Positions 39,458 through 48,835 of a stretch of 64,000 nucleotides of DNA are shown piece after piece. A model generated the notes under the pieces. It was not told the DNA's origin and did no database searches. It was given only the letters and a program-made list of their open reading frames with translations. Position 1 is the first letter of the stretch, and each line of letters begins with the position of its first letter. The DNA is from Saccharomyces mikatae IFO 1815. Lineage: Eukaryota; Ascomycota; Saccharomycetes; Saccharomycetales; Saccharomycetaceae. The DNA is taken from NCBI RefSeq assembly GCF_947241705.1, contig NC_079270.1, forward strand, positions 372,001-436,000, given 5' to 3'. The position numbers were made by a program, and so were the translations under genes.

Positions 39458-40558
39458 ATGCTGTGGACAAAAAATGCTTCATCTGGTTCCCGAATAGCAC
39501 GTATGCTTCACAAGTCATCTAAAAAGAGTAGATATTCTAAGATGTTCTTAGCCACAAGTGGTTTACTTACAGTTGGATTAATAGGTAGCTACTTTAGTTA
39601 TGAATCTGTACGTGATAGGGACAACACTCATGAGTTATCTCCATCTCACTTCGTCAAATATAGAATTTCACACAAGCAAGACATTGATCCATCGCATTTT
39701 TTGCTGGAAGTAACTCCGTTAGTCAAACAGAAAGTTAACATATGGTCGCAGATGACTGCTGAAAATCTTTGGTCTATTGAAGTCAAGCAACCGGAAGTCA
39801 TGGTGGTCCGCAGTTATACACCTTTACCGCTTAGTTTTAATCCAGCTTCAAAAGAGATGGAGGTCTTGAAAGATGGCTGTAATGCAGACGGAAAATTATC
39901 ATTCTATATCAAAAAGTATGAAAATGGAGAGGTCGCAAGATGGCTACACCACCTTCCAGAGGACCATGTCATTGAAATAAGAGGACCATTTGTTGATTAT
40001 GAGTTTCCACATTTGCCGAATGAATTAAAGAGATCCCGCAATTGTTTGGACATGAATAATTGTGATAAGAAGAGTTATATTAAAGGAGAAAATTCACAAT
40101 TTTTTTATCAGCCTTACGACATAATGATGTTCACTGCTGGTACTGGGGTAGTCACAGCCTTGCAATTACTTTTAACGGAATCACCATTCAGGGGTAATAT
40201 AAAGTTATTTCACACAAGTGATAACATTAGACAATTAGGACCTTTGTACCCTATTCTTTTGAGACTACAAGCTTCCAAGAGAGTCCAGTTGAATATTTTT
40301 GAAACAGATAGGCAAACAAAGCAAGAGATAGTAGAAATTATTGGGAAATCAATTACGAGACCCTATTTATACAAAGGCTTGCTTCCCTTTTCTAACAACA
40401 ATAAGAATAAATTTCAGCCCATATTGGCACTAGTATGCGGTCCCGAAAGTTATATTAGTAGTATATCTGGAAGAAAGTATGATCTTAGCCAGGGACCAGT
40501 AAAAGGTTTGCTATCTAGCAAAGGCTGGAACTCCGAAAATGTTTATAAACTCTCGTAG
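39458..40558 (+). CDS. CYC2: Cyc2, mitochondrial FAD oxidoreductase for cytochrome c maturation
   Basis: An inner-membrane flavoprotein that faces the intermembrane space and helps cytochrome c heme lyase by reducing heme. The 366-residue length equals S. cerevisiae. The N-terminus is basic (residues 1-28), followed by one membrane segment (about 29-47, FLATSGLLTVGLIGSYFSY). A ferredoxin-reductase-type module follows: VVRSYTPLPLSF is the flavin-binding RxYTP-type motif, and MMFTAGTGVVTALQLLL is the nucleotide-binding GTG loop. It lies 135 bp from the convergent HIR2. Confidence 0.96.
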   Translation: MLWTKNASSGSRIARMLHKSSKKSRYSKMFLATSGLLTVGLIGSYFSYESVRDRDNTHELSPSHFVKYRISHKQDIDPSHFLLEVTPLVKQKVNIWSQMTAENLWSIEVKQPEVMVVRSYTPLPLSFNPASKEMEVLKDGCNADGKLSFYIKKYENGEVARWLHHLPEDHVIEIRGPFVDYEFPHLPNELKRSRNCLDMNNCDKKSYIKGENSQFFYQPYDIMMFTAGTGVVTALQLLLTESPFRGNIKLFHTSDNIRQLGPLYPILLRLQASKRVQLNIFETDRQTKQEIVEIIGKSITRPYLYKGLLPFSNNNKNKFQPILALVCGPESYISSISGRKYDLSQGPVKGLLSSKGWNSENVYKLS

Positions 40559-40693
40559 TATAGCATGGGAAGCTTATTACGCTTACCATTGAATCAGATG
40601 TTGGATGATTAAGATGGTAATTATAATGTTAATGTTACATGCTGTATATAATAAAAACGACGAAAGTTCAGTTAATGAATTGTAAGCACCCAA

Positions 40694-43321
40694 CTAAGAT
40701 ATTATGTTCATTTCCTTGGCGTAACGTGTAGTAACTCTTTGAACCTGTCTGATATCACCGCATGCAATTAGTATCTTCTTTAGAAGGTTCATCCTAAAAT
40801 CCTTTTCAGCAAACGTTGAGTCGGTACTACTGACGGAGATATCGTTATATAACCATTGGAAAACATCATCTAAACGATCCATATACGCCAATTCACTCAG
40901 ACGGATACAATAAACCATCATCAATTTTGAAAATTCCTCCGACTCCTCTAACCTGATACTTATTAAAATTTTGTTTTCCAAGTGGGATAAAGTTACGATC
41001 TCTTCCATGTTTTCAAACCCTTCTTTCATTAAGATTGTCCTAGCAAATCTTTGTAAGTTCTTTATTCTACCTTTTCTATTAAGTTCATCATTTGTCCTAC
41101 GTTCCAAAAAATTAATGATGCTTTGATTATCATTCTTAATATCGCTAACTATTTCATTTATATTAGTTTCATTGCTACCAGAAGTATCTGCATTCGTTTT
41201 ACTAGAAGACAGCCCAGTAGTGTTAGTTGTGTCCCAGTATTGAGAACCATAAGCCCACCAACCATCGCTAACCAAAAGCCATGTTTCCATGTTCTTATCG
41301 AACAAGTAGCCATCGCCATTACTCAAGGTAACCAGTGGTACGCCCTTTTTCGTAATAGAGCAGAGTGTTATATTTTCAGCTCTGGTCAATATATCATCAG
41401 AGTACCGTAATGTCGGATTTAACAAAGGATAAATAGTAGTAGTGGGAAATGCCAATTTCTTCTGCTCTACATTCCAGCAATAAAGTTCACCTATACTTGT
41501 GAGGCAAAGCAGATACATCCCACATGCTTCAAGAAAACTAATACTGACACCTAACACCAGAGGTGCTAATAGTTTTCTTCCGGAATCAGAGTATATGTAA
41601 ACACTTCCATCTTCACTACAAAAAGACCAAAAAGTGTCACCGGCTGTGCAGATTGTTATCAGCTTAGGAATAAAATCTTGAAACAACACTTGATCCTCAT
41701 CGAGTACTTTTGAAGTAAGTTTTACAATTGTTGGCCTTTGTTCATTTCCAGAACCATTTTTAACATCGAGAACTAAGTTTGGATTGTTGGTTGGGGAGTA
41801 TTTAAATGCAGATCTGATCTTTGGTGTTGCAAGTCTAACCCTCGAAAAAGAAGTATTGGGAAGGAGCAGGTTGGTATCCAAAAAATCAATTGGTTGTAAC
41901 TCTCTTTTCTGCTTTTTACTGCCAAGGGCAACGTTATTCGAAGTTGTTTCTTTTGGTTTCCTTTTCAAATCTCTCGGCACAGTATACGAAGGAGTGTTGA
42001 ATTCCATTGACGTGCTCTGAATGGTTTTAAGGCTATTATTTTGATTGTTAGTCTTTTTTTTTTTGGACAGTTTTTTCCCTGTGATCGACCTACTAATGTC
42101 GTTTGGAATAGATGCTGTGCTCGAAGATTCTTCTAGTTTGACATTTTCCGAAAGATTTTTAGGTATTTGTTCTACCAGTGGTTCTTCAAGCTTTGGAAGC
42201 TTTTTGTTTAATTCTTGCAAAGATTTGATCTCCTTTTGAGGCAGTGCTACACCTAGATCCTTCTCCTGGAATGCGAATGTATATAATGTCGCATCGTTTG
42301 AAATGGCAAACAAGGTAAAACCATCTTGTGACCAAGACATATCATTTATTGCAGTGGAGGAAACCTGCAGTGCATTGAATAAAGGTTTCATTCTCTTCGT
42401 GTTCCAGACTAAAATAGTACCGTCTGTAGATCCTGAAGTAGCGACTAAGTTATAACGTGCTGTGGTACCTTTTTTCTTATTAGGTTTTTCATAGAATGCT
42501 GGAGAGTAAACGAGGACTTTGCAACCATTCGAAGAAGGTGTTACCAGGGTTTTTGTAACTCTGTAATTGTTGTTCCTGTCAAGCAAAGTAGTACAACTGG
42601 TGGCATTATTCGGTACACCTTTCACCGAATTTATTACCGGTAGTATGTCTGCCTGGGGAGACATTGAGATTTTATAATGTAATGGATACATTTGTACATG
42701 TTGTGTTAATTTATGTACAAGTTTGTGGGTACCCGTACTGTTGATTTGATAGACTAAAATCGACCTATCTGAAGTCATAACAGTAAATGTCTGGCCAGTT
42801 GAATCTACTATTCCCGTAACAGGTTTGCTCATCTTGTCAGTAGGTATTTCTGATAGCTTATCAAAGCTTTTATGATGAAACAATAGAATCTTATTTTCAT
42901 TACTTGAAAGAACAAATATTATACCTAGGTTTATGTCGTATTTTACATCTGTTATTGTGTTTGGAGATTTACACTCGAATATGAGCTTATTTTTCATTTT
43001 CTCGACAGGATTGATGCTATTTGTATCTTTACAAAGCCAATCAGAATAACCCCACAAACGGTGTTCAGATCCAATATATAATGTTTCGAGATCCCCTGTT
43101 AAAAAAAACATATCGCCGGCAGAGTCCTGGTTCACCTTGAAAGAAACTTCAGGCTTTAGATCCTTGATCATTACCTTATCGAATGCAGTATCGATTAGTT
43201 GTTGTTGCTTCCATGCCATCACGTGACCATCGTTGCTAACTAATATAATATAGGGACCCAGGGCGGCCAAGGCATTCACTTGTTTATTATGGATATCCAG
43301 AGGATATTTTAATAATCTCAT
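40694..43321 (-). CDS. HIR2: Hir2, HIR histone chaperone subunit
   Basis: A WD40 subunit of the HIR complex (Hir1-Hir2-Hir3-Hpc2), which deposits H3-H4 outside S phase and represses histone genes. The 875-residue length equals S. cerevisiae. The N-terminal propeller (about residues 1-350) shows WD-type blades such as TDVKYDINLGIIFVLSS, STDGTILVWNTK and DMSWSQDGFTLFAISND. A Lys/Ser-rich linker follows (about 380-480). The C-terminal HIRA-type region contains further propeller-like blades (FWSFCSEDGSVYIYSDSG) and a helical end. It is divergent from CKB2 across 377 bp. Confidence 0.96.
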   Translation of the reverse strand: MRLLKYPLDIHNKQVNALAALGPYIILVSNDGHVMAWKQQQLIDTAFDKVMIKDLKPEVSFKVNQDSAGDMFFLTGDLETLYIGSEHRLWGYSDWLCKDTNSINPVEKMKNKLIFECKSPNTITDVKYDINLGIIFVLSSNENKILLFHHKSFDKLSEIPTDKMSKPVTGIVDSTGQTFTVMTSDRSILVYQINSTGTHKLVHKLTQHVQMYPLHYKISMSPQADILPVINSVKGVPNNATSCTTLLDRNNNYRVTKTLVTPSSNGCKVLVYSPAFYEKPNKKKGTTARYNLVATSGSTDGTILVWNTKRMKPLFNALQVSSTAINDMSWSQDGFTLFAISNDATLYTFAFQEKDLGVALPQKEIKSLQELNKKLPKLEEPLVEQIPKNLSENVKLEESSSTASIPNDISRSITGKKLSKKKKTNNQNNSLKTIQSTSMEFNTPSYTVPRDLKRKPKETTSNNVALGSKKQKRELQPIDFLDTNLLLPNTSFSRVRLATPKIRSAFKYSPTNNPNLVLDVKNGSGNEQRPTIVKLTSKVLDEDQVLFQDFIPKLITICTAGDTFWSFCSEDGSVYIYSDSGRKLLAPLVLGVSISFLEACGMYLLCLTSIGELYCWNVEQKKLAFPTTTIYPLLNPTLRYSDDILTRAENITLCSITKKGVPLVTLSNGDGYLFDKNMETWLLVSDGWWAYGSQYWDTTNTTGLSSSKTNADTSGSNETNINEIVSDIKNDNQSIINFLERRTNDELNRKGRIKNLQRFARTILMKEGFENMEEIVTLSHLENKILISIRLEESEEFSKLMMVYCIRLSELAYMDRLDDVFQWLYNDISVSSTDSTFAEKDFRMNLLKKILIACGDIRQVQRVTTRYAKEMNIIS

Positions 43322-43698
43322 TGTTAGAATTGTATAGCCCCTCTTTTCCTATCAAATGTACCGTATTCACAGTTAAACTTCACCTATATTTGTATAGCTT
43401 TGTAAAGACTTCCTAATGCTGGTTGAATTAATTGGTATTTTTTTCGCGCTTTTTTTTTGTCGACTTCTCAAGAAGAAAAAATATGGAAATGAATAAGTGA
43501 GACTGTACTGATATGTCCTCTATCAATTTAACTACGCACGAAAGAAAGTAGATAAATTGCATTCTTAAATATTCTGATTTACTCTAGATACGTGGACTTT
43601 TCCTGCTGGATTTTGTCATCAATATTTTGCTTAAGGAACGCTAACTTTTTCAATTTTTCAAGATTAAGGGACTCAGAGAACTTATAGAAAAGCAGATC
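43322..43698. other. HIR2-CKB2 divergent promoter
   Basis: 377 bp, with T-rich runs near 43439-43460 that are typical of nucleosome-depleted yeast promoters. No confident factor site was recognised. Confidence 0.5.
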
Positions 43699-44475
43699 AT
43701 GGGGAGTAGATCCGAGAATGTAGGAACAGTGGATAGAGGAAGCTCCAGAGTTGAGCAAGATGATGTTCTTATGGATGATGACTCTGATTCATCTGAATAC
43801 GTAGATATGTGGATCGATTTGTTTCTTGGCAGAAAAGGACATGAGTATTTCTGTGACGTTGATCCGGAATATATCACTGATCGTTTCAATCTGATGAATT
43901 TGCAGAAGACCGTCTCCAAATTTTCCTATGTGGTACAGTATATTGTGGATGATTTGGATGATAGTATTTTAGAGAACATGACTCACGCCCGTTTAGAACA
44001 GCTAGAATCGGATTCCCGCAAGTTATATGGTCTCATCCATGCACGGTACATTATAACTATCAAAGGTTTGCAGAAAATGTATGCCAAATATAAAGAGGCA
44101 GATTTTGGGAGGTGTCCTCGTGTGTATTGTAATTTACAGCCGTTGTTGCCCGTTGGATTGCATGACATTCCTGGTATTGATTGCGTTAAGTTATACTGCC
44201 CATCCTGTGAAGATCTTTATATACCAAAATCATCGAGACATAGCTCCATCGATGGTGCCTATTTCGGTACAAGTTTTCCAGGCATGTTTTTACAGGCTTT
44301 TCCAGACATGGTGCCCAAACATCCAACAAAAAGATATGTTCCAAAGATTTTTGGGTTCGAACTACATAAACAAGCTCAACTAACAAGGTGGCAGGAGTTA
44401 CAGCGACTCAAGTTGGTTAAAAAGCTTGAATCAAAACAGATGGATTTGGCGAAGAGTGGCGGTTTTAAAACCTAA
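43699..44475 (+). CDS. CKB2: Ckb2, casein kinase 2 regulatory subunit beta'
   Basis: A regulatory subunit of protein kinase CK2. The 258-residue length equals S. cerevisiae. The family zinc finger is complete: C139 and C144 (CPRVYC), then C167 and C170 (CPSC), with the 22-residue spacing of CK2 beta; this forms the dimer interface. The N-terminal WIDLFLGRKGHEYFCDVDPEYI matches the conserved start of the fold, and an acidic DDDSDSSEYVD stretch precedes it. The C-terminus is basic. A 508-bp gap separates it from GLO4. Confidence 0.97.
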   Translation: MGSRSENVGTVDRGSSRVEQDDVLMDDDSDSSEYVDMWIDLFLGRKGHEYFCDVDPEYITDRFNLMNLQKTVSKFSYVVQYIVDDLDDSILENMTHARLEQLESDSRKLYGLIHARYIITIKGLQKMYAKYKEADFGRCPRVYCNLQPLLPVGLHDIPGIDCVKLYCPSCEDLYIPKSSRHSSIDGAYFGTSFPGMFLQAFPDMVPKHPTKRYVPKIFGFELHKQAQLTRWQELQRLKLVKKLESKQMDLAKSGGFKT

Positions 44476-44983
44476 ATAGAATTTATCAAAGAAAGAAGAG
44501 AAAATCCAAGTGAAATGAACATGAAAATGAAAGTAAAAAGGAACTTCGCCATAATGTTATAAAAGTCAGATATTGCTTTTTCATCAGCATTTTTCAATTT
44601 GTAGAGTACTGCTATTTTCCACCTCCTTATTTTACTTTTTCCTATTTAGTACTTAATCTTTATATACCGCTATTGCTCCTTTGGCAATAATATAACCAGA
44701 TAAAAGAGTGCGCTTTCACATAATGCCTTTCTGTATTGACAATTTGCAGCAGGATATCTTATGAAGTATTGGTATGGTTTTAGTGAGTACCTAATTAAGG
44801 TGGTCATTTTTACTACTTGATAGAAGAAATTGGAGAACTGGCGGCATCGCGGAGAAGGCTACATATATGATACGAAACGAATTATATCTAAGAACTATAT
44901 TTATTCGAAGTCTGGATAGTAAGTATTGAAAAGAAAAAGGTAGACTTATTCTTGATCTTCGGTGAAGTCATTTTATTATCCCT
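44476..44983. other. CKB2-GLO4 intergenic region
   Basis: 508 bp between tandem genes, AT-rich with a TATA-like tatatacc near 44660. No RNA gene or ORF supported. Confidence 0.5.
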
Positions 44984-45841
44984 ATGAAACTTTTACTGCA
45001 ACAAGTAAGAAATATGCATGTGAAGCCTATAAAAATGAGATGGCTAACAGGTGGTGTCAATTACAGTTACCTATTAAGCACTGAAAACAGAGGAAAAGCA
45101 TGGCTAATTGATCCTGCAGAATCTCTTGAGGTGGTGCCAGAGTTAAGTGTTGAAGAAAGGAAGAGCATTGACGCCATTGTTAATACACACCACCACTACG
45201 ATCATTCAGGAGGAAACTTAGCACTTTATAGTATCCTGTGCCAAGAAAACACATGCCGTAAGATTACAATAATTGGTGGGTCAAAGGCTTCTCCTGGTAC
45301 CACAGAAGTGCCGGAAGACTTGCAGCAGTATCACTTGGGTAACTTAAAAGTAACTTGTATTAGAACCCCGTGTCATACAAAGGATTCTATATGCTACCAT
45401 GTCAAAGACCTGGAGACAGATCAGCAATGCATCTTCACAGGTGACACTCTGTTCAACGCGGGTTGTGGAAGGTTTTTCGAAGGCAGTGGAGGAGATATGG
45501 ACACAGCTTTGAATAGAATAATCTTGAGTACAGTTGGTGAGACGAACTTGAATAAAGTAAAAATATACCCAGGTCATGAATACACCAAGGGCAATGTCAA
45601 GTTCATCAGAGCAAAAATTTACCCCAATATAGGACAAAACAAGAAGTTTGATAAGTTGGAACAGTACTGCAAGAATAGCGAGTGTACTACTGGGCACTTT
45701 ACCTTAGCCGACGAATTGGAGTATAATCCGTTTATGAGATTGTATGATTCTGCCGTTAGGTCAGCGATTGGCGATACCACTGCAGCATATCCCAGAGCTA
45801 CAGTGATGCAAGAGCTAAGAAAGCTCAAGAACGGTATGTAA
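44984..45841 (+). CDS. GLO4: Glo4, mitochondrial glyoxalase II
   Basis: Hydroxyacylglutathione hydrolase: it splits S-D-lactoylglutathione to D-lactate and glutathione in methylglyoxal detoxification, here in the mitochondrial matrix. The 285-residue length equals S. cerevisiae. The metallo-beta-lactamase metal motif THHHYDH places His69, His71, Asp73 and His74; further ligands are in TPCHTKDS, FTGDTLFNAGCGRFFEG and YPGHEYT. The N-terminus (MKLLLQQVRNMHVKPIKMRW) is basic and without acidic residues, as expected of a targeting sequence. GLO2 is the cytosolic duplication paralogue. Confidence 0.97.
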   Translation: MKLLLQQVRNMHVKPIKMRWLTGGVNYSYLLSTENRGKAWLIDPAESLEVVPELSVEERKSIDAIVNTHHHYDHSGGNLALYSILCQENTCRKITIIGGSKASPGTTEVPEDLQQYHLGNLKVTCIRTPCHTKDSICYHVKDLETDQQCIFTGDTLFNAGCGRFFEGSGGDMDTALNRIILSTVGETNLNKVKIYPGHEYTKGNVKFIRAKIYPNIGQNKKFDKLEQYCKNSECTTGHFTLADELEYNPFMRLYDSAVRSAIGDTTAAYPRATVMQELRKLKNGM

Positions 45842-45868
45842 CCCGTAACTGTTAGAAAATGATACGAA

Positions 45869-46055
45869 CAGCAAATATAAGTGCTAAGTATGTCTGAAAG
45901 ACTTATGACAGGCAGGTCAGGACATCAGTTTTCGACCTCACCCACCGAGAAGAAGATTTGTCAAAAGCCAAATTCAGTATTTTGTCTATTTATCTCCGTT
46001 GTCCACGCTTTCATAGCCATAGAAGAAAAGGCCTAGAAAGTTCTATATAACAGAG
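45869..46055 (+). ncRNA. SNR9: snR9, H/ACA box snoRNA (probable)
   Basis: S. cerevisiae has the 187-nt H/ACA snoRNA snR9 between GLO4 and CUE5, starting about 27 bp after the GLO4 stop, as I recall. At that distance here a 187-nt stretch ends in ACAGAG, which puts ACA (46050-46052) three bases from the 3' end. An H box ANANNA is met by AGAAGA at 45948-45953 (or 45951-45956). The 5' half folds as a hairpin with atgtctga near 45890 pairing with tcaggacat near 45917. The 3' hairpin is less clear to me. snR9 guides a pseudouridine in 25S rRNA (position 2340 in S. cerevisiae by my recollection). Ends are approximate. Confidence 0.65.
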
Positions 46056-46349
46056 TATTTAGTATTATATTCCCGAGGTTTTAGAAAAAAACTAAAAGAA
46101 TTAAGTCAAGTGTAAGATGGATAGAAGGAAGATCTATGGTTAGAATAAGAAAATTATTCTCTCCTTATATACTAACGCAAGAAAATGAACAATCAAATAT
46201 CATCATTGACGTCTCACGTGTATTTTCGACTCTTGGCAAGTAAGGGCTTGGGAGGAAGATAGTGTTGAGCCGGGAAGGGGTTTAAGTAGAGAGTGTGATA
46301 GATTTTGACCAGTCACTCACAAAAAAAGCTATATTACCGAATCAAAACC
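46056..46349. promoter_or_regulatory. CUE5 promoter
   Basis: Contains a TACTAAC at 46170-46176 and a CACGTG E-box at 46215-46220, the latter 130 bp before the CUE5 ATG. The TACTAAC is discussed as a possible splice signal in the findings. No gene is called here. Confidence 0.5.
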
Positions 46350-47618
46350 ATGGAGGAAAACAAAGATGTCAAGGACTCTTCTCAGCTTGAGAAGAGTGAT
46401 GTTCCAGAATCAATTAATGAGGAAATCGCAAAGACAACAGATGTGGACCTAAATTCAGATGAAAAAAAAGAGAGTGACACGTCAGCCAACAATGATAATA
46501 CTTCTAGGGTCGAGAAAGAAGCTACAAGAAATTCGGGGACTGATGAGGTGAAAAAGGTGGCAACTGTTGAGGATTCGAAAGAAGAGGAAGAAGAACAGCC
46601 TCCATTGCCTGCCAGAAAGAAGCCTGAAGAAAACCCATCTAAAGAGAATCCAATTTTGCAAGAGTTGAAGGATGCATTTCCTAATTTGGAAGAGAAATAC
46701 ATTAAAGCAGTGATCATTGCGTCCCAGGGTGCTCTGGATCCTGCTTTCAATGCCTTATTATTTCTTTCTGATCCCGAATCTGGTAGAGATATTGAATTAC
46801 CAACACAACCTGTAAGGAAGACTTTAGAGGCGCCTGCAAGAAGACGGCAAACTCAATTGGAACAGGATGAACTGTTAGCACGCCAATTAGATGAGCAATT
46901 TAATAGCTCACATTCTCGTCGTCGTAATCGTGATCGTGCAGCTAAAGGCATGCACGAACAACGTCTGAGAGATAGGCAAAGAAGACGTCAAAATCCGTTG
47001 TCTCCCAATGAAAGGGAAGAGCTCCGCGGAGATGCTGAGGAAGAAGAAGACTCGTGGTCTCAATTTGTCGAAAAAGATTTGCCAGAGCTCACAGACAGGG
47101 CTGGTCGTTCTTTACAAGACACAGCAAACAAAGTCAGTAACTGGATAAGTGACGCTTACAGGAGAAATTTTGCTCCAGAAAACGAGCAAAGTAACAACCA
47201 ATACGCTCATCAAGATCAGCAGGATGAATGGGAGCCAGAAATTGTGGATTTGTCGCAAGGTGGAAAGAACTTAAGGCCTCAACAACCTGAGAGAAGAAGG
47301 TTTAATTCTTTTGGTGCTCAAGTGGGCGATCTTTCCCTAGAAAGCCACGGAATAACACTACACAACGAAGATGGACTCGAAGATGATGAAGATGTGCCAC
47401 CTCAATTGCCAACAAGAACAAAATCTGGTGAATCGACCGGGAAAGTGGTAGCAGAAACCGCTTTTATTGACACTCCCGACACAGAAACTAAGAAAAAATG
47501 GCAGCCGCTGCCACCTGAGCCATTGGATACTACACCAACCAAAGTGAACGCCATTTCTAGAAGTAAGAAAAATCCCGATGAGGATGAATTCTTGATCAAT
47601 AGTGACGATGAGATGTAA
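46350..47618 (+). CDS. CUE5: Cue5, ubiquitin-binding autophagy receptor
   Basis: A CUE-domain receptor that links ubiquitinated aggregates and proteasomes to Atg8 for selective autophagy. The ATG at 46350 gives 422 residues (411 in S. cerevisiae) and the MEE start of the family. The frame is open 15 codons further up, but only to a TTG. The CUE domain lies at about residues 97-145 (LQELKDAFPNLEEKYIKAVI, then an LL near its end). An Atg8-interacting motif WQPL is at residues 384-387. The N-terminus is acidic, with a Pro-rich PPLPARKK stretch. DON1 is the duplication paralogue. Confidence 0.95.
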   Translation: MEENKDVKDSSQLEKSDVPESINEEIAKTTDVDLNSDEKKESDTSANNDNTSRVEKEATRNSGTDEVKKVATVEDSKEEEEEQPPLPARKKPEENPSKENPILQELKDAFPNLEEKYIKAVIIASQGALDPAFNALLFLSDPESGRDIELPTQPVRKTLEAPARRRQTQLEQDELLARQLDEQFNSSHSRRRNRDRAAKGMHEQRLRDRQRRRQNPLSPNEREELRGDAEEEEDSWSQFVEKDLPELTDRAGRSLQDTANKVSNWISDAYRRNFAPENEQSNNQYAHQDQQDEWEPEIVDLSQGGKNLRPQQPERRRFNSFGAQVGDLSLESHGITLHNEDGLEDDEDVPPQLPTRTKSGESTGKVVAETAFIDTPDTETKKKWQPLPPEPLDTTPTKVNAISRSKKNPDEDEFLINSDDEM

Positions 47619-48835
47619 GATTTATATCTATGTATAAACGCCAATATAAGGACAGACTCTTATGGTTTACGCGTACCTTCCTTGAACGCACTGATTTTAC
47701 AAAGTGCAAAAATATTTCAGAATTATTGATAGTTGTATATCTTCCATTATAACTATTGTTAGCTATTAATTCAGATAATGTAGATAAGATTAAAAACACA
47801 AATTCATCATGAAAAAAAGAAAGAAATTTATATCGCACCTATTCAGATACTTTGATACTTCAAAGTACAGGTAGTCGGTGCGCTTCTAAGCATGTAACAC
47901 ATTTTGCCTGTGACGCAAGTGCTTAAAAAGACAGTTGATATCCTTGTAATGGTTTACAGATTTTGGTCATCTTAAGGACAACATAAAAAGGGAAGAGCGT
48001 AAAATTTTTCATAACCATGCTTTTTTATAGTGCGAAGAACGGCAGCAAAGGCAAGGCTAAGAAAAAAAAAAGTGATAGGTCACGTAAAACACCCAAGAAA
48101 AGTGATGAGCAGAAAATAAAGACAAGAACTTAAATGACATGATGGGTGTGTAAAACGCCGTTTGATGGTGGTAATGCAATTATACACAAGCACCACTTTC
48201 ACGGCCAGGAAGAACATCAAGCTTGTATTTTGTATCATACGTATCAGAATTGCGGTATGTGCGTAGTGTTTGGGTGTTATTTTCAAACGACCCGAAGGAG
48301 GGCAATTCAAAATAAAAAAACAAATTTTATCAGGAAGGGAAGATTTTAGTCAGAGCAGCCCATATTCAATGGCCAACTTCTTATATTTCAGAATCATAAT
48401 CACTAAGAAAAGAGGCAAGACAGAAAACAATCCTTATTATTGTTTTGAGTTTACGGCATAGGCATAGTGATAGAGTGTGAGAGAGTCTCCAACTCGGCTT
48501 CAGTTTAGAGTCATATTTTTCTTTCTCCCCCCCAAAGGCAGTAAGAAGATAAGGACCCAAATTCAAAAGACAAAGAAAGTTTTGTTAGCATTTGGAACGT
48601 TTATCCTACTAGATAGAAGGGTAAAAAAATAACGTTATTTAGTAATAATTTTAATTGAGGAATATTCTCGCCAGTAGTGGTTTAGTTGTATATTCATTGT
48701 TGGTTTTCTTCTTCATTTCGAAAAGAGCAGAAAACGCAATAAGAAGCATCCTCCCACGCTTAAGATATTCTTTCTCACCCCTTCATTAAAATTGATAAAG
48801 ATAAGGGTTGTTTGAGCTTTTATATATTATAAAAA
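47619..48835. other. CUE5-WHI2 intergenic region, 1.2 kb
   Basis: Holds a C/D snoRNA candidate on the minus strand (47712-47815), then about 1 kb with small ORFs on both strands (48080-48566) that have no domain or good start. The WHI2-proximal part is AT-rich, with a run of seven Cs near 48529. A C-box-like gtgatga near 48101 lacks a D box. Confidence 0.6.
47712..47815 (-). ncRNA. SNR62: snR62, C/D box snoRNA (probable)
   Basis: On the minus strand, C box ATGATGA is the complement of 47804-47810, D' box CTGA of 47771-47774 and D box CTGA of 47717-47720, so the boxes span 94 nt. S. cerevisiae carries the 100-nt snR62 about 104 bp beyond CUE5, which agrees. The guide just before D' reads CTTATCTACATTAT; its fifth base from the box is A and would direct 2'-O-methylation of a U in AAUGUAGAUAAG. 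I recall such a segment in 25S rRNA around U1888, the known snR62 target, but could not check it. The terminal stem is weak and the ends are approximate. Confidence 0.7.

Noticed and set aside
47669-47674. ACGCGT between CUE5 and snR62
   Set aside because: Lies downstream of both genes (CUE5 ends before it and snR62 points toward it), so it is unlikely to act as an MCB promoter element.
48099-48107. C-box-like gtgatga between CUE5 and WHI2
   Set aside because: No D box within snoRNA distance on the same strand.
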